Counted from the stretch's first letter, positions 1 through 21,650 are shown. The stretch is DNA of 64,000 bases from Trichobilharzia szidati (GCA_944472155.2 OX235277.1:36652804-36716803); one strand, 5' to 3'. Program-made: numbers and translations. The notes: generated by a model from the sequence alone, not told the origin.

Positions 1-275
1 AACTACAGGAAGTAGGCATGGGTGAGGATGTCAAGACCAGAATCGGAAAGGTAAGACAAACCTTCATCCTAATGATATCAGTGTTGAAAACTCCTGCACT
101 CAACATAAAGAACGTAAATCCGATTTTCAACACTAATGTCAAATCTGTATCTCTATATGTTTTACAGTGTTGGTGTGTCACTGAAAGCATTTCCAACAGA
201 CTTCCGACAGTTTATCAACAGCTATCTCGATGAAATGACCCGTATCCCCAAGGTGGGTGTCTGGTGATTGCACTT
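1..275 (+). mobile_element. RTE-X LINE fragment, C-terminal end of reverse transcriptase ORF
   Basis: The translation reads through IGKVRQTFI, ALNIKNVNPIFNTNVKSV and ESISNRL. This is the block after the RT core that recurs in this window at 43.8, 47.3, 52.2 and 58.9 kb. The left side is cut by the window edge. Stops and frame changes make it a dead fragment. Family assignment (RTE-like) is from motif similarity read by eye. Confidence 0.7.
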
Positions 276-589
276 TGTAAATATTTGCTTCCTTTTAAGC
301 ATAAGTTTCTTGGAATATACTCTGAAAACCGGATAGAAGCCCTTCTCTCTATCCTTCCAATGTACTTGCTGCCACGTAAATTTATAAATGCAGTTGGAGG
401 TAACATCAGCAGGGTACTTATCCAGTTTGCAGATGATGAGAACCTGCGAGTCTGGTCTTTCTTTCTCTATCGAAATTTATCAAGGGAACCAAATGTATGA
501 AATAAATACTTGTATTCACCATTGAGCTCATATCTTAGGAAAGACATCAAAACCCATTGAGATATACAAACATTCTTAGGTGTTCGTTT
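276..589. other. No recognised feature
   Basis: AT-rich sequence. A 78-codon open frame at 264-500 shows no motif I recognise and is not called as a gene. Confidence 0.5.
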
Positions 590-690
590 TTAGGGATTTA
601 ATCAATTTTAAGTTGGATCACGGACTAGTGTCAGTTAGACAACCATTGGAAACTGCCAGAGGGTGCTGGATAGCTGGCTTTGGGACTACA
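590..690 (-). mobile_element. SINE-1 fragment (3' end)
   Basis: It matches the SINE-1 3' part seen in full at 47945-48270: the block around gtcagttagacaaccattgg followed by a degenerate hammerhead stem region. Only the terminal third is present. Confidence 0.6.
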
Positions 691-706
691 ATGTCCTGAG
701 TTTGAT

Positions 707-965
707 TTATGATAATAATAATAATAATGGTTTGATTCATTCCCAAAAAAGGATAATGATACCGTGTGGAATTTTCAGCATTTTGTACAATATTACATCT
801 AATTTACTGAACAGCAGCAACAACAGAAAAAACCCATTGCATGGTACAATTAACCAAAATTGATAACAGAAACTTTTCGAATTAGAAGAAACAGTGAGGT
901 CAAAATGTACAAATGTAAAGTGATAATAAAAGTAATATTAGTATCAGTAACAAAGAAGTATGAGA
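707..965 (-). mobile_element. CR1-A 3'-UTR fragment
   Basis: On the minus strand it carries the CR1-A 3' end: tgctgaaaattcc, then a degenerate gaataaagca-like site, then a run of ATT triplets (at 707-727 on the plus strand). It contains no coding sequence. The intact CR1-A copy at 970-4225 has the same 3' arrangement. Confidence 0.7.
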
Positions 966-969
966 TAAT

Positions 970-3900
970 AGGGAATTTTCTATTTCTTTCCTAGTTCCTA
1001 CCTTGGCGGCCATTTTGGGCTACCATATTCCATGTACATTTTGCATCTATTTACTCATATTTTGTTGGTGTTTACATTTAAAATTATGCATTCTAATCGT
1101 ATCATTCACTCTCGGGATTATATAAAATGCTTAAAACCAAAAAACTTTCATATTTGCAATAAACTCAAGAAAAAGCACCATGGTGGTTGGCAACGTGCTT
1201 TAAAATCTACACCCGTACATCAAACTACTGTTCCGGTTATCGTTAGTACGAACTGTCGGTCACTGCCTAACAAAATTCTGGATTTTCAGTCCCTGTTGTT
1301 ATCCGAAACTTATCATAATACTGGTATTGTAACTCTACAAGAAACCTGGCTTCATGACTCATATGATGACAATATAGTATCTTTAAATGATTTTAATGTA
1401 TTCCGACAAGACCGTGTTTGTTCCAAGAAAAAATGCGGCGGAGGAGTAGCTACATTTATTCACTCAAAATGGTCTATTTCTAACAACGTTTGTTTCAAAT
1501 TCTCGAATGACTACATTGATTGCATCACTGTCAGATGTCGCCCGAGACACTTGTCAAAATACAAATTCATTTATATTTCTAATGTTTATGTCTCTCCTGG
1601 CTGTACCATATCGGATTTATCTATGTTCGCAGATGAGTTCACCGCTTTTGCTTCAGTTTGCTTCGAGAACTCTTTATCAATAGTGACTGGCGATTTTAAC
1701 TCTTGTGATCACTCCTTCCTTATATCACTTGGCCATGACAATATTGTTAACTTTGCTACCCGTCTCGAAAAAACACTAGATCTAGTATTCATCAATGATG
1801 TTGGTATATATGAAGCTCGCAAACGTGCTCCTGTATTGAACTCTGACCACTGCATCATACGTGTACTGCCTAAAATATATTCCAAATCACACAAACGTGT
1901 CTTCTCTCACCTCTACAGTAAATTTCAACGGAGATGCTACTCACAAGATAATCTAAGCAAACTCAGATGCATGTTGATAGATACTAACTGGGACCTATTT
2001 ACAGAACAAACATTAAATGACACAATCACAAACACCACAGATTATCTTAAATTCTGTTTGGAAATATGTTGTCCTAAAGAAACATAATTCACCCGTTTTG
2101 ACCGTTTCTCTTCTCCATATCTCAAAAAGCTCCGTAGAGATAAAGAACTGTTGTTCAAAACAAATGATAAGTCAGGTGTAAAAAAGCTAAATCCTCTGAT
2201 AAAACTCGAAATGCACAGACTAAATGTTTTATACAACCAAAGATTCTTGTCATGTAAAACCCCTTCTAGTTTATGGAAACTTTTTAAAGAAATAACTAGC
2301 GGTAAGCGGTGTACTTCTGTCCAATCTGTTAATGTTAATAATCTTAATAAGTCTTTCATACGCTCCTCTGTCGATATCCTTCCTAATGACACAAATCACA
2401 TAGACAATAATTTCAGTGGTTTTAATACCCTTGATGTGCTTAAATGTCTCCGTTCTCTTAAACCTTCCCAAAGCATTGGTCCTGATGGCGTACCTGCCAT
2501 TGTCCTCAGGAACTGTGCTGATATTTTGTGTTACCCTCTTACTAATATTTTTAATGCTTTCTTTTCCAGTAATGTTCTACCTTCTGCATGGTAAAACATT
2601 AAAATTGTCCCTATACCAAAACAATCTTCTGGTACCGATATTAAATTTAGGCCTATTGCAATTACTTCTCCTTTTTTAAAATTGATGGAAAAATTACTTT
2701 TACTTCGTCTTGAACCTTCATTGAAACCTTTTAATGATCCTAAACAATTTGCATATAAACATGGTAGAAGTACCTTGGATGCTGCGGTTGTCTTATATCA
2801 TAATGTTGTTTCTTGTTTAGATAAAGGTGCCAAATATGTTCGTGGTGCTTCCCTAGACTACACATCTGCTTTTGACTCTGTACCTAGGGGCCTTTTATTA
2901 AATAAGCTTTCGTTGACGCACACAGGATCCTGGGCTAAGAGTTGGTTGCATTCTTATTTTTCTGATAGAATGCAGTATACTGCATATAATGGCAAATCTT
3001 CTTCTGCTTTGCTTACAAAAGCCGGTGTTCCTCAAGGTGCCGTCCTCTCTCCCTTTCTTTTTTCTTTCTTCCTACATGACCTGCCACATTTAAACGAAAC
3101 CAATTTTGTCAAATATGCTGATGATCTGGCTGTATCACTGCCTATCACTTCTGAGTCTGACTGCTCCAAACTTAATAGCTTTCTGTTGGACATCAGTATG
3201 TGGTCTAAGTCAAATGGTCTTATGTTAAATCCTTCCAAATGTCAGGCAGTTAACTTTACCTTCAACCATCGACGTGACATACATGAACTAGTTAGTTCCC
3301 ATGGTTCCTGTAGCATAGATGGTACAGAAATTGAAACCAAATCAAGCATTAAATACCTTGGATTAGTTCTTTCCTCTGACCTTTCATGGTCATCTCACAT
3401 TTTATTGGTCTCTAAGAAAATGTTTCGTCTTACCTTCTACATTAAAAAGTTAAGACAACAAGGTATCAGCCAACCTTTAGTTCTGCAATTTTTAAACTCC
3501 TGTATTTTACCCATTGTACTTTATTGTTCTCCATTAATCTTTCCTGGGCTTCTTAAAAAAGACTATGCCGTATTACGAAGGGTATTAAATGCTGTGAGTA
3601 GGGCTTGTGGTTTGCCACTGCGTGATCTCGCCAATACCATAGTCGAGAGACACGTAAATTCCTGTACAAATTGGGCAAAGGCCGTACTGTCAGACCCTCT
3701 GCACCCTCTTTATTCACAATTATCCCCTTGTATCTCATCAGGTAGAACGAGAAGTCAATATAAGAAATTATATGCTCGTACCACTAAGTACAAAAATTCT
3801 ACAATACCGTATTTAGCCCGTATTTTATGTGATGAAGACACTGTTAGACGTGAAACATATAAGTTACTATGTAATTAGCATAGTGAATCGACCCTTTCAT

Positions 3901-4225
3901 TGTTCATCTTTCTGTAATTCTATGGTGTCACCCTTTCTATCGTTTAATTATAACTTTGCTATTTTTATTTTAGTTGTTATTACTATTATCACTATAATTT
4001 TATATTTTTCTCCTTATCCTATACTGTAATTGCTACATAGCTCCTATAAAAACGTCTTGTTATCATTATTATGTATTAATTATTCCGTTTATCTATTTTT
4101 TTTTGTTGTTGTTGTCGTTTTTGAGTGAATTAGATGCAATACTGTACTGAATGCTGAAAATTCCTTGCTGTATCATTAATACTGTTTTTGGAATAAAGCA
4201 AAAATTAAAAAATTATTATTATTCC
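970..4225 (+). mobile_element. CR1-A non-LTR retrotransposon, nearly full length
   Basis: This is the best-preserved autonomous element in the window. It has a short 5' leader, one long EN-RT frame (1032-3878), and a 3'-UTR ending in ATGCTGAAAATTCC, an AATAAA at about 4192 and a short (ATT)n tail. Pieces of the same family occur at 707-965, 4445-4700, 4823-6110, 12150-13016, 15825-15882, 39105-41520 and 42950-43045, so it is a repeat rather than a host gene. No clean target-site duplication was seen. The family assignment (CR1/jockey group, as in schistosome SR1/Perere/Pido elements) is by motif recognition. Confidence 0.85.
1032..3878 (+). pseudogene. CR1-A endonuclease-reverse transcriptase ORF with two nonsense codons
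   Basis: Known role of the family: nicking and target-primed reverse transcription. The N-terminal APE-type endonuclease shows STNCRSLPNKI, VTLQETWLHDS, GGGVATFIHSKW, IVTGDFNS and NSDHCII. The RT part shows GPDGVPAIVL, DYTSAFDSVPRGLL, AGVPQGAVLSPFLFSFFL and the catalytic FVKYADDLAVSL. The end is rich in tryptophan and serine with NSTIPYLARILCDE. The frame is unbroken over 948 codons except for TAA at 2085-2087 and TAA at 2592-2594; there is no frameshift. The start is the ATG at 1032. Both lesions are single-codon changes, so the copy is recent but inactive as written. Confidence 0.88.
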
Positions 4226-4440
4226 TAATGGAAAATAGGGCTTCACGCTAGGTCCTTGAAGTTTTGGTAGCAGTGGTGTTTGTTTTTAGGCGATGGGGTT
4301 GCTATCCTCATGTCCAACCTTCCCTCTTTACCAATCTTATTACTGGCTTAGCGAGGTAAAAGAGTGTGTCAGTGACCGGGGATCGAACCCCGGACCACAT
4401 GTGTGATTGGTGAGCATTCTGCCGCTGTATCACCGACGCA
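4226..4440 (-). mobile_element. SINE-3 (tRNA-derived)
   Basis: On the minus strand a tRNA-like head (gcgtcggtgatacagcggc, B box ggggttcgatccccgg) is followed by the SINE-3 body (ctcgctaagccagtaataag, gccctattttccatt). Same family as the precisely bounded copy at 44353-44596. It lies next to a CR1-A fragment. Confidence 0.75.
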
Positions 4441-4444
4441 CAAA

Positions 4445-4700
4445 TATGAGAGAATAAGTGAGTCGTTTTTTACGCTAATTACACAGTAAGTCGTAAGTTT
4501 CACGTTTAACAGTATCTTTATCACATAGAACGCGGGTCAAATAGGGTAACGTTGTGTGAGCATATAATCTTTTATAATAAGTTCTAGTCCTACCAAATTA
4601 GATGCAGCGCGGGGAGAGTTGTGAGTAGTGAGAGTGTTGAGAATCAGGCAGTATGGATTTAGACGATTTCTCACATGACTTTAGGTGTTTGTCAACTATG
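4445..4700 (-). mobile_element. CR1-A C-terminal coding fragment
   Basis: On the minus strand the translation resembles the last ~80 codons of CR1-A (VDKHLKSCEKSSKS... then a degenerate form of the YLARILCDEDTVRRETY end). It is frame-broken. Confidence 0.6.
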
Positions 4701-4704
4701 ATAC

Positions 4705-4822
4705 TAACGAGGTCATGGATGTGTACTAGTGAAGAGCCCCAAACTAGGACGAAACAGCTGTCGAATATTCCCTAGTTTAGAATGGTTCTCTAAGTGATAT
4801 AAATCCGTGACTTGATACATAA
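4705..4822 (+). mobile_element. SINE-1 fragment with hammerhead-like segment
   Basis: Contains the SINE-1 3' third. The hammerhead-like part at 4723-4768 reads GTACTA, GTGAAGAG, CCCC, AAACT, AGGAC, GAAAC, AGCTGTC. Stem III (ACAG/CTGT) and the GAAA box are intact. Stem I is damaged on its 3' side. Confidence 0.65.
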
Positions 4823-5002
4823 TAATAACCTGCTTTATTCCGAAAACAGTATTTATAATACAGAATGGAATTCTCAGCATTTTTCACAATATTGTATCTA
4901 ATTTACTCAAAATATAAATAAAATTAACCACAAGAATTTGTCTACTTTCACGGTAGGAATAATGTCAAAAATGTGTAAAGTATAAAATGAGAATAATCAC
5001 TC

Positions 5003-5052
<50 letters not shown>

Positions 5053-6110
5053 GTAAGTGAGTTTCTTTCAAACAGTACTGTCAATACAGTTTGGAAATTT
5101 TGGCACGTTATCGAGTATACAATCTAATGTTCTCTTGATATAACATGGTAAAGCGGAAACAAAACAATAACATTTATTACAGAGCCTAAATGATACCTAC
5201 ACTTATGAGAAAATATATAAGAAAAATCAGAGGACTATAAATATCAGGAGAATAATAACAGTAAAGCTTGGTGGAATAAAGATGGAGAAAATGGTTTGTT
5301 TACTAGTCCAAAGAAGGTAAGTTAGTTCATTCCTGACACTACTTTCCCCACACAAAATACGTGCCAAATATGGTATCATGGAATTTTTCGGCTTAGATAT
5401 GAGCGCATAAAGTCTTTTGAAATGACTTATTGTTTTACTTGAGGAGACGCTAGGTGAAAGCTGCAGGTAAAGTGGATGTTCACAGTCTGACAAAGTCCGT
5501 TTAGCAAATTTATTGCATGAAACTAAGTGCCTATCAATGACTATGTCAACGATATGACCCAATGGGATACCACTCGCCCTAATGAAAGGCTGTATTCAGA
5601 GTTCTACGAAGTATGAAATAGTCTTTTCTAAGCAATCGAGGAAAGAATAAGGGTGAACAGTAAAGAAGAATAGTTTAAATGCAAGAGTTGACAAACCTTA
5701 AGAGGAAGGACTGAGTTATGCCCGAGTGCTTTAACTTCTTAATGTAAAAAGTCAGACGAAATATTCTTTTAGAAATGGCCAAGACACGGGGAGACCAGGA
5801 TAGATCAGAAGAAAGAATTAGTCCAAGATATTTGACGTCTGACTTGATTTTTAAATCACTATCATCAATTGTACAACCGTCATAGGAATTAACAGGTTTA
5901 TTAAAATTTCTTTTACATCTAAAACTGAAATTAACAGTCTGACATTTGCAAAGAATTAGTTTAAGACCATTAGACAAAGAGTATTTGCTGACTCCTGATA
6001 GAAAGCTGTTCATCTTAGCACATCCTTAGGCTTTAATTTTACTTCAATAACCGATTGCTTCGTCTAGCTGTAATCCTGAGTACTTCATCACTATTATTAC
6101 ACAAACCGAT
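4823..6110 (-). mobile_element. CR1-A, 5'-truncated copy
   Basis: Minus-strand copy. Its 3' end (aataataacctgctttattc at 4827 on the plus strand) and UTR run to 5226. Coding remnants run upward through 5227-5562 (VDRHLVSCNKFAKRT-like, NSMIPYLARILCGE) and 5675-6013 (SKYSLSNGLKL, SDVKYLGLILSSDLSWS, RLTFYIKKLKHSGITQ). Several stops and frameshifts are present. The RT catalytic core is absent. Confidence 0.8.
5003..5053. repeat. (AAT)n microsatellite
   Basis: About 17 uninterrupted TAA/AAT units inside the 3'-UTR of the minus-strand CR1-A copy. Confidence 0.95.
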
Positions 6111-6441
6111 CTGACAAGTTCTTCTACCTTAATTCAATCCAACCTAGAAAACTGAAGTATGATGGGAAACAGGTGAGCAAGCAGACAAATAAACCCCGTA
6201 ATCCAATCATAAGAATAGCGGGTAAGCAGTCGGAAGACCATTGCTTTTTGAATACTGCCACAGTTTACATTTCTGAACTTCGTATCCCTCACTGAGATGT
6301 AGTCAGCTATATAATATCATCACCAATCAAACCAGGAGTTTGTAACACAAAGACTATCTCTTCAAACTCCACATCGTGAGAGGTACCATCTATAAATATT
6401 TAACAGCGGAAATTCAGCATTAAAAGAAAAGACTAGATTAT
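6111..6441. other. TGS1 3' flank, no recognised repeat
   Basis: AT-rich region downstream of the TGS1 stop codon. No second clear polyadenylation signal was found close to the stop. Confidence 0.5.
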
Positions 6442-14756
<8,315 letters not shown>

Positions 14757-15824
14757 TTATATTACAAACATGATATTGTTTCAAGGTCTCGAGAGAAGAA
14801 CAAATATTTCGTACTAATCAAATATCCGATATCGTTTATACCACTTAGTGTGGATTAAATTATGTTTTTACACAGTGGTTATATGTTATTTGCAGTATGT
14901 GATTTGTTAAGGTCGTGGTGCTCGTATGACTCGAAACAGTAGTAATAATGATTATGACATGAATGATTGCAGATGTGTAATCTTAAAAAGAAAATCGAAC
15001 TAGCAAACAAATGGACAGTTAAGAAGTAAATAAGTCAATAGGCTAAGTAAATAGAAGATTTAGGCAATGGAGACCAAACGGTGGTTAAGGACTACTTTAA
15101 TTGAGGAGCATTTATGGAGTGCGGTATATGAGGGTTGACTCTCATTTCGACAAACGTGGTTATCCATTTAGTCATGATCCTCTTGATTCCTGATGACCCA
15201 ATCGCCGTTTGAAGATTTCCACCGCAGGTGCAGTAGCCGCTGCAGGTAAAGACTTACGGAAGAACTAAACCCGAGGTGGGGAGGAGTGGGAGAGCCGTAC
15301 AACCACCTGATGCACTACTTCTCGTAGTTAATAGCAAGAAAGTCCATGATCGCTTGATGTGATGGTGATCTTATCATTTCCAATCTTACAAGCAGTGATT
15401 ATGTCATTTCTGAGCCCACAACCTTCTCTTTGAACTCGTCCCATAATATTCTTGCCACTTTTAGGTGATGTGGGAACAATGATGTTACGCATCTTAAGGT
15501 GCAGTCATACATGTACTTTGTAGTCTTATAGAAAGCTCAGTATTGGGTCTAATGGCCTTCATGTGAAATTTAGATCGGCATATGTCCCGTCCACATTACG
15601 TATATACTCCAGTTCTCCCCCTAAAACGAGATCAGGGTCGCTCTCTGAAGTCACACACGACAAATTATTGTCACACAGGGACCAACTCTCTGAGTCGCCC
15701 AGTTGCCTAACTGTACCATTTGCTAACAGCTTGTGTACATAAAAAAAACTAACACCATCGTTTATTCATAAAATCAAGCTAAAATTATAAACAACAAACG
15801 TCTACCAGCCAAGTGATTATAATC
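14757..15824. other. TGS1 upstream region
   Basis: Upstream of the TGS1 start codon; it should hold the promoter, but I cannot identify a TATA box or initiator with confidence. The part from 15180 to 15700 is more GC-rich than its surroundings and contains no open frame I recognise. Confidence 0.4.
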
Positions 15825-15882
15825 TATTAATAATAATTTGCTTTATTCCAGAAACAGTACTAGTGGTACAGTGTGGAATCTA
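15825..15882 (-). mobile_element. CR1-A 3' tip
   Basis: Plus-strand attaataataatttgcttta followed by ttccagaaacagtactagtg is the reverse complement of the CR1-A tail. Only about 60 bp are present. Confidence 0.7.
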
Positions 15883-16830
15883 ACATCCATTATCTCTATG
15901 GCGGCCTTGTATTCTCACATTCTCGTGGACCATTATCAAGTTGTAGTTGATCCTTTTACGGATGCGGATATATAATCCAAGTCCTCTCAGTCGACCTCCG
16001 TACAACTGGTATCTAGTCTTATAATGGCGTTTTTTCGTCATTCTATGGGAGTTCTTTGTTAGGCTGGTATCTCCCCATATGACCGGAGGTCTGATGGTGC
16101 TTTTAGCCTCGATGTGTGAATGTAAATGAGATCTTTACATCTGCATGAATAGCTTAGACGTAAACACAGTGAGCTGACAGTGCATCAAGTTTATGGCTGA
16201 AGTCACTCTATATCCGCCTCCCGTGTAGTTCATGAATCTATCCTATATTATCATCAGGACCAACCGCAGGTTTTTATGCGGTAAGATTCTCATTCGGCGT
16301 TTCATACTTCTCCGAAAAGGAGTCTAATGTATCGAATATAACTGAGATTAGTCAACCTTTCCCTCTCCCCTATACTCACCATTTTAATCAAACTAGTTGC
16401 AGCTACCCAACTTTTACTGTTAGACGACGTAATACCGAGTTAAACTATTCCCATATTACAGGTGCACACCCAAATGGACCCAGTTGCCTATACTCTCAGC
16501 ACAGTCTACTAGGATATCCACCCATTAAATACTGCTATCCCACAAACATATTCCCCCGTCGCCAAAACTATCTTTGTAATGCCCCAATGCATCAATCTCC
16601 TAACAATTTTTGCCCTTTCCAAACCTGATAGTAATGCAGCCAATCAACCTAATTTCGATCAGTGTGTTTCCTTACCCTCAAATCTGTCTTCTTCGGACAC
16701 ATAAGGTACCCCACCTTTCGTACGCCTATCTCCAAGCGCTCGCCAGCTAAACGATCAGCCGTCTACACCCTCCTCTTTATCGCAGAGCATTATCGGAAAT
16801 GACGAAGCCTTTACGCATTAAACACTGCTT
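15883..16830. other. Unassigned, possibly CR1-B 5' leader
   Basis: No ORF. It lies directly before the CR1-B endonuclease remnant, and by position alone could be its 5' region. Confidence 0.35.
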
Positions 16831-19330
16831 TTGCCTGTGAGTTCATCATCTAATTTTCATTTAGACTCAACAGAATCACACCATCTTCTCCTTCACTTTG
16901 CTCCAGCCATTACCACTGACCAAAGGTCTTTTTCTCTTTTCTTTATAAACGGTCGCTCTATCTGTAGTAAAACTCCATACCTCCACTCCTTACTTTCACC
17001 TAGCATGCCCTCAGTACTGTTAGTTTCCGAGACCTGGTTACCTTCTGACTTCAGTGAGACCGTTAAAATCTCCAAGACACATCCAATTTAGGCATGGCAA
17101 GGAAGAGGGACGTGGCGGTGGTCATCTTATTTTTGTTAGTAACGAATTCCACGCTGTAGAAGTTGGTGATTTAGGTAGCTTACTGATAGATGCAGTATGG
17201 GTTGCACTGAACAGTAACTAAAATACAAGGCTTTTGTTGGAATGTATGTACCACCCGCCTAACTCTGATACTAACAAGACGAACCATTAATATGATGTTT
17301 CTGAACATGTTTCTTCTCGAAATTTGGACTATAAAGTTAGACCTGGCGACTTTAACATGCTTGGTATCCAGCGGAATAGTTTAAATGCCCCTACATACCC
17401 TGATCGTTTTATAAATACAGTCGAATTCTATGGCTGAACAAAAATGTTACTCACCCTACTCGTAAATCTAACATCCCGAATCTCATTCGCACACACAAAA
17501 TTATCCACCTCTGCACTTGAGTTGTGCCTCTATTCCCAGTGAGCTACCACAACACGTAATTTCCACCTTTAACCTGGCAGCAAGTGGGCCAGCTAAACGC
17601 CATCACTGGACAATAAAAACCGGACTTTTCAAAGACTAAGCGGCGGGAAACAACGGCGTCCTTAATTCGTTGCCAAGACTGGATTACCTTTTTCTCCTCG
17701 GCATGCATTGATACTGTTAGTGTCAGTTTCTAGTCCAACATATATCATCTTACTTCAATGAATATATCCCTTGGTATAAATCCAGACGTAAATGTATAAC
17801 TCAACTATATACATCGAATGCTGCCAGGGACAAGCCAAGAAGACTCCGTAAAACTTATGATAAATCCATGGAATTCATTCGCTCATTAGTGTCCTGAAAG
17901 TACGTTATAAAATCAAACCAGATAATGCCAATAAAATTTACAAAGAAGAACTTGTTGCTCTTGAAAGTAACTGCAAAATTAGTTCTCTTTGCAAAACTCT
18001 TCCAACAAAGACTGCAACAAAATCAAGGTAGCATCCCTCATAGCAATGTTGCTGTTAAGGATGATACAGGCGTGACTGATCTCTTTAAAAAGCATTTTCT
18101 GACCCATACACATATGTTATTCACGCACATATCGACTTTGACTCTGTAACAGACAAAAACTGTCAACTATATGCTTGACAATCGATGTTATAAAAAGTGC
18201 AATAAATTCATTGAAATTCTCCAATAACCCTGGACCCGACTAAACTCCCTCAATTTTTGTAATAAAATGGTAGCCCTGATCTCCCTCTCACTTTGCTTAA
18301 AATATTCCCAGCGTCACTTATGAACGAAGTTTATCCTTCTAAATGGAAGCACACATATGTTATCTCTAGGTTTAAATGCGGCTCAAAATATGATCTAAAG
18401 AATTTTAGGCCGACCGATATAGCATCTTGTTTTGTCAAGGATACTTGAGAACAAAGTTAGTACGAAAATCACTGACTTCTCATTGCCTGAAAACCTCATG
18501 TTACCTCAGCATGGTTTTGTAAAGTTCAGGTCATGTGTGACTTGCTACTTGGAACTATTTGACTTTATGACTGGACTTACAGATGAAAAATTTGTTGTAC
18601 TTATTATGTACTTGATCTTGAGAAGGCATTCGACGAGTTATGTCATAGTTTAATCCTTAAAAAACTAGGTGTATCTGGCAATCTTTCGCAGTGGTGTAAT
18701 TCATTTATATATGGTCGTTCTCAACCTGTTGAGATTAACGACACATTTTCTAGTGGCACCCTAATATCAAGTGGCATAATTCAAGGTAGTGTACTAGACT
18801 TTCTCTTCCTTCTTATATGCCTAAACGCTGCATGTGATTTTATAATGCATGGCAGACCCTCCCTAAATACCACAGTGCCACCCATGAAGTAACAAATCCG
18901 TTTCATAAAATTCAATCGGATATTGACAATATTGAGAATTGATGTAAGCAATGGACGATGCAGATCAACATGGAGAAGTATGGTCTGTCATGCTCAGCTC
19001 GCCTTTGTGTCGCGCCACACGTAACTATATGCGACAAGCCAATTACCACTTTCCTCTCTGCACTTGACCTCGGGCTCACCCACTTGGTTGATTTAAAATT
19101 CCCTCACTATGTTACCAACAAGGTTTCTATAGCCAGAAGATAACTTGAATTAATATTTCAAAACTGTCGCATTTGTCAGATATTCAGATTATTATTAACA
19201 CATATGGTGAAAAACGGAACAGCCTCCACCATGAAACCTGTTTATCATTGCAAAGTTGGACACATGAATCTGCTAATATCAAAATAATGTTAGACTTACC
19301 GGTAACGGAAGAACTTTATAAATTTTCTAA
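16831..19330 (+). mobile_element. CR1-B LINE, heavily decayed
   Basis: The endonuclease start is readable at 16900-17080 (FFINGRSICSKTPYLHSLL, VLLVSETWLPSDFSE), then GGHLIFVSNEF and GDFNMLGI fragments. RT fragments near 18420-18660 read MSRILENKVSTKITD and QHGFVKFRSCVTCYLELFDF, and then YLILRRHS where the family has an Asp-Leu-Glu-Lys-Ala-Phe block. Many stops and frameshifts. It differs from CR1-A and CR1-C. Confidence 0.75.
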
Positions 19331-21650
19331 TCCTTTATAGCTGATTAACTGATAATGATTGTGATTTCTGCATTCTACATCTTACTCTAGCACCTGTGTA
19401 TCGTATTTCTTCCCACTTTTCATTAGCGCGACGTTCTGTGATTCCCGTGTGAAACTGGCAGACCATAGGTATATAAAGATTAAAAGTCAGACTTAATCCA
19501 ATATCTTATAACTTGTTGGGTTGTAAGTAATCATTACAAGTTTCTCCTATGGGTGTTTGGATTTTCTTCCTTTCTTAATGTTTATGCCATAAAACAGTGT
19601 TCAACCTAAAATTGTATTTGTCAGATATGATCACGCCTGTTCAGACGGTATGTAAATCATGCAAACGCCTAATTTAAGTGAAAAAGGACTTATTTTATGT
19701 ACTTTTACACTCTCTTCATATTCTTGCCAACCAGTTTACTTTTGAGCGGCTATAAGTGTTATTTTCCCTCTCCACTAGCTAGGCAGGTGTCAAAAACAAC
19801 ATGACCACTAGGTCAGGCAGGCCAGGCTAAAATGCCTGGAGGTAGTGCGACCAGAGCACAGGTATAGCAAGATATATGGCCATGCAATAGTCCTTAGCGG
19901 TATTTTCCTGATTGAAACCGTCCGAAAGCGAGCTCAAGTGTTATCAAGCACTCAGTCCAACTGGATTCCTATAAGGGCAGTCACTATTCTATAAAAAGGT
20001 TGCCTTGAGAATCATAAAGAGGATTTAGTTCACACTTCGTTACTCGTCTTGTACTTCTGAACGTTTTAATCAATTACTACCCCTTAATGACCGCAACGTT
20101 CTGTGTTGAATAGATTCTACAGGTTTCTCTCTTTTCTCAAAGCCGTCCTCTGCCTCACATCATCAACACATAGAAGGAGTCCTGAGCCTAAACTACCTTA
20201 TAGAAAACAAGAATAATAATGGTCTTGAAGTAGTGCCTTGCTTTACTGTATTTAAGATGTTTCCAGTTCCGATGTAAACTATTCACCTTCGGCCAAAGTA
20301 TCATACACCAAACGGGTTTAAAACCCGACTTTTCTGCCAAACGATTACTCGAATCGCCAACCGACAACCCATAATATTGCAGAAGATCAACAATGCTTAT
20401 CAGCCTTTATTTCCGGAAGCAAAGGGTAAGCGAAGCGGGACATTAATCATTAAATAGATAAAGGTAGCCCTACAAATCATAAAGAATATACAGACCCTAT
20501 TTGGTTGCTCATTCCGTCCTCCTTAGTTCCTCAATCCCTTGCAGCATCTGAGTGGCCGTATTATAGATGCGCTACAAAAGCTCGGATTGATGAAAGCAAT
20601 AGGCTACTGATTCCTATTTGAGAAAGTTTCCAGGGAAGAATTCCGTGTGACATTAAGAAGCTTCTCCTAGGCCCTGATGTTACCTACAATGAAAATTTTG
20701 CGAAAACTATGCAAGTATGTCACTTATTTTAGACTAGTACCCAATGTGGACCTAAATCAAGAATAAGACTCTATGCAAAACACAACAAGTTTATATGGGG
20801 GAATTCCTTTCAAGCTTAATTTTTCCCAAGTGTTTGTGATACATCCAAAAGAGACTTGGCTATTTTTCTTAATGTGCTTCATTGAATGACTAGTTTGCAG
20901 ATCGTACCCACAAATCAAACCATGAACATTCACCATAAACCGATCTTATGTGATTTAAATAATCTGTATTCATGTCTGTAAAACTGGTTTGTTCTTTCAC
21001 AGATAGGAATAAATATATTATTATTATTATCGGTGATCCCTTAGTATTTGTATTACGTCTAATAAATTCATGGGCCCATTCCACTTCATGAACTTTAATC
21101 TTCACTGATCAATATTTTCCCACTTTCGAGATTAAAAAATGATGTCACGGCCATGAAATTCGCCTTACGAAACCTTCTCAAAATCCACGTGGATACTAAT
21201 CAACAATAACGATGAACTTCATGGCCTTATCTGCATGCAGAAAATTGTGAGGAGTTTAAAAATGTGCTTTCAGATAATAGTTGTTTTCTTAAGGTTGAAT
21301 AGCTTTTGTCTTTTGTTCATGTTAACATTGTTTAGTGATGTGCATAAGCAGTCAAAGGGGCTTATTAGTTTCACCATACCTGTGGATAAAATGCAGCCAA
21401 ACCCAACCACTATGTAGCTATCCTTATTAATAACCACTGAATTTCTTTCATGCTGGTGATGTTCCTCATCAGAGGGCTTCATTTCCAGGTGCTAAAGAGG
21501 ATTTTGGAGGAACGTGTCCATGGAACTTATATTGCGTTGTCATTTTGCATTCTATAGGTTTTGTATTATCTCATTTCCTTAGGTGTATCTGTTAACAGGC
21601 CTTGATTTGGTATTCCGTTTTATCCGCCTGGCAGCACAGGGTGCACACTA
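19331..21650. other. Intergenic, no recognised feature
   Basis: 2.3 kb with only short frames. The 71-codon minus frame at 20890-21105 shows no motif. Confidence 0.4.

Noticed and set aside
4999..5053. Tandem array as a CRISPR or satellite
   Set aside because: Simple trinucleotide microsatellite in a LINE 3'-UTR, no spacers.
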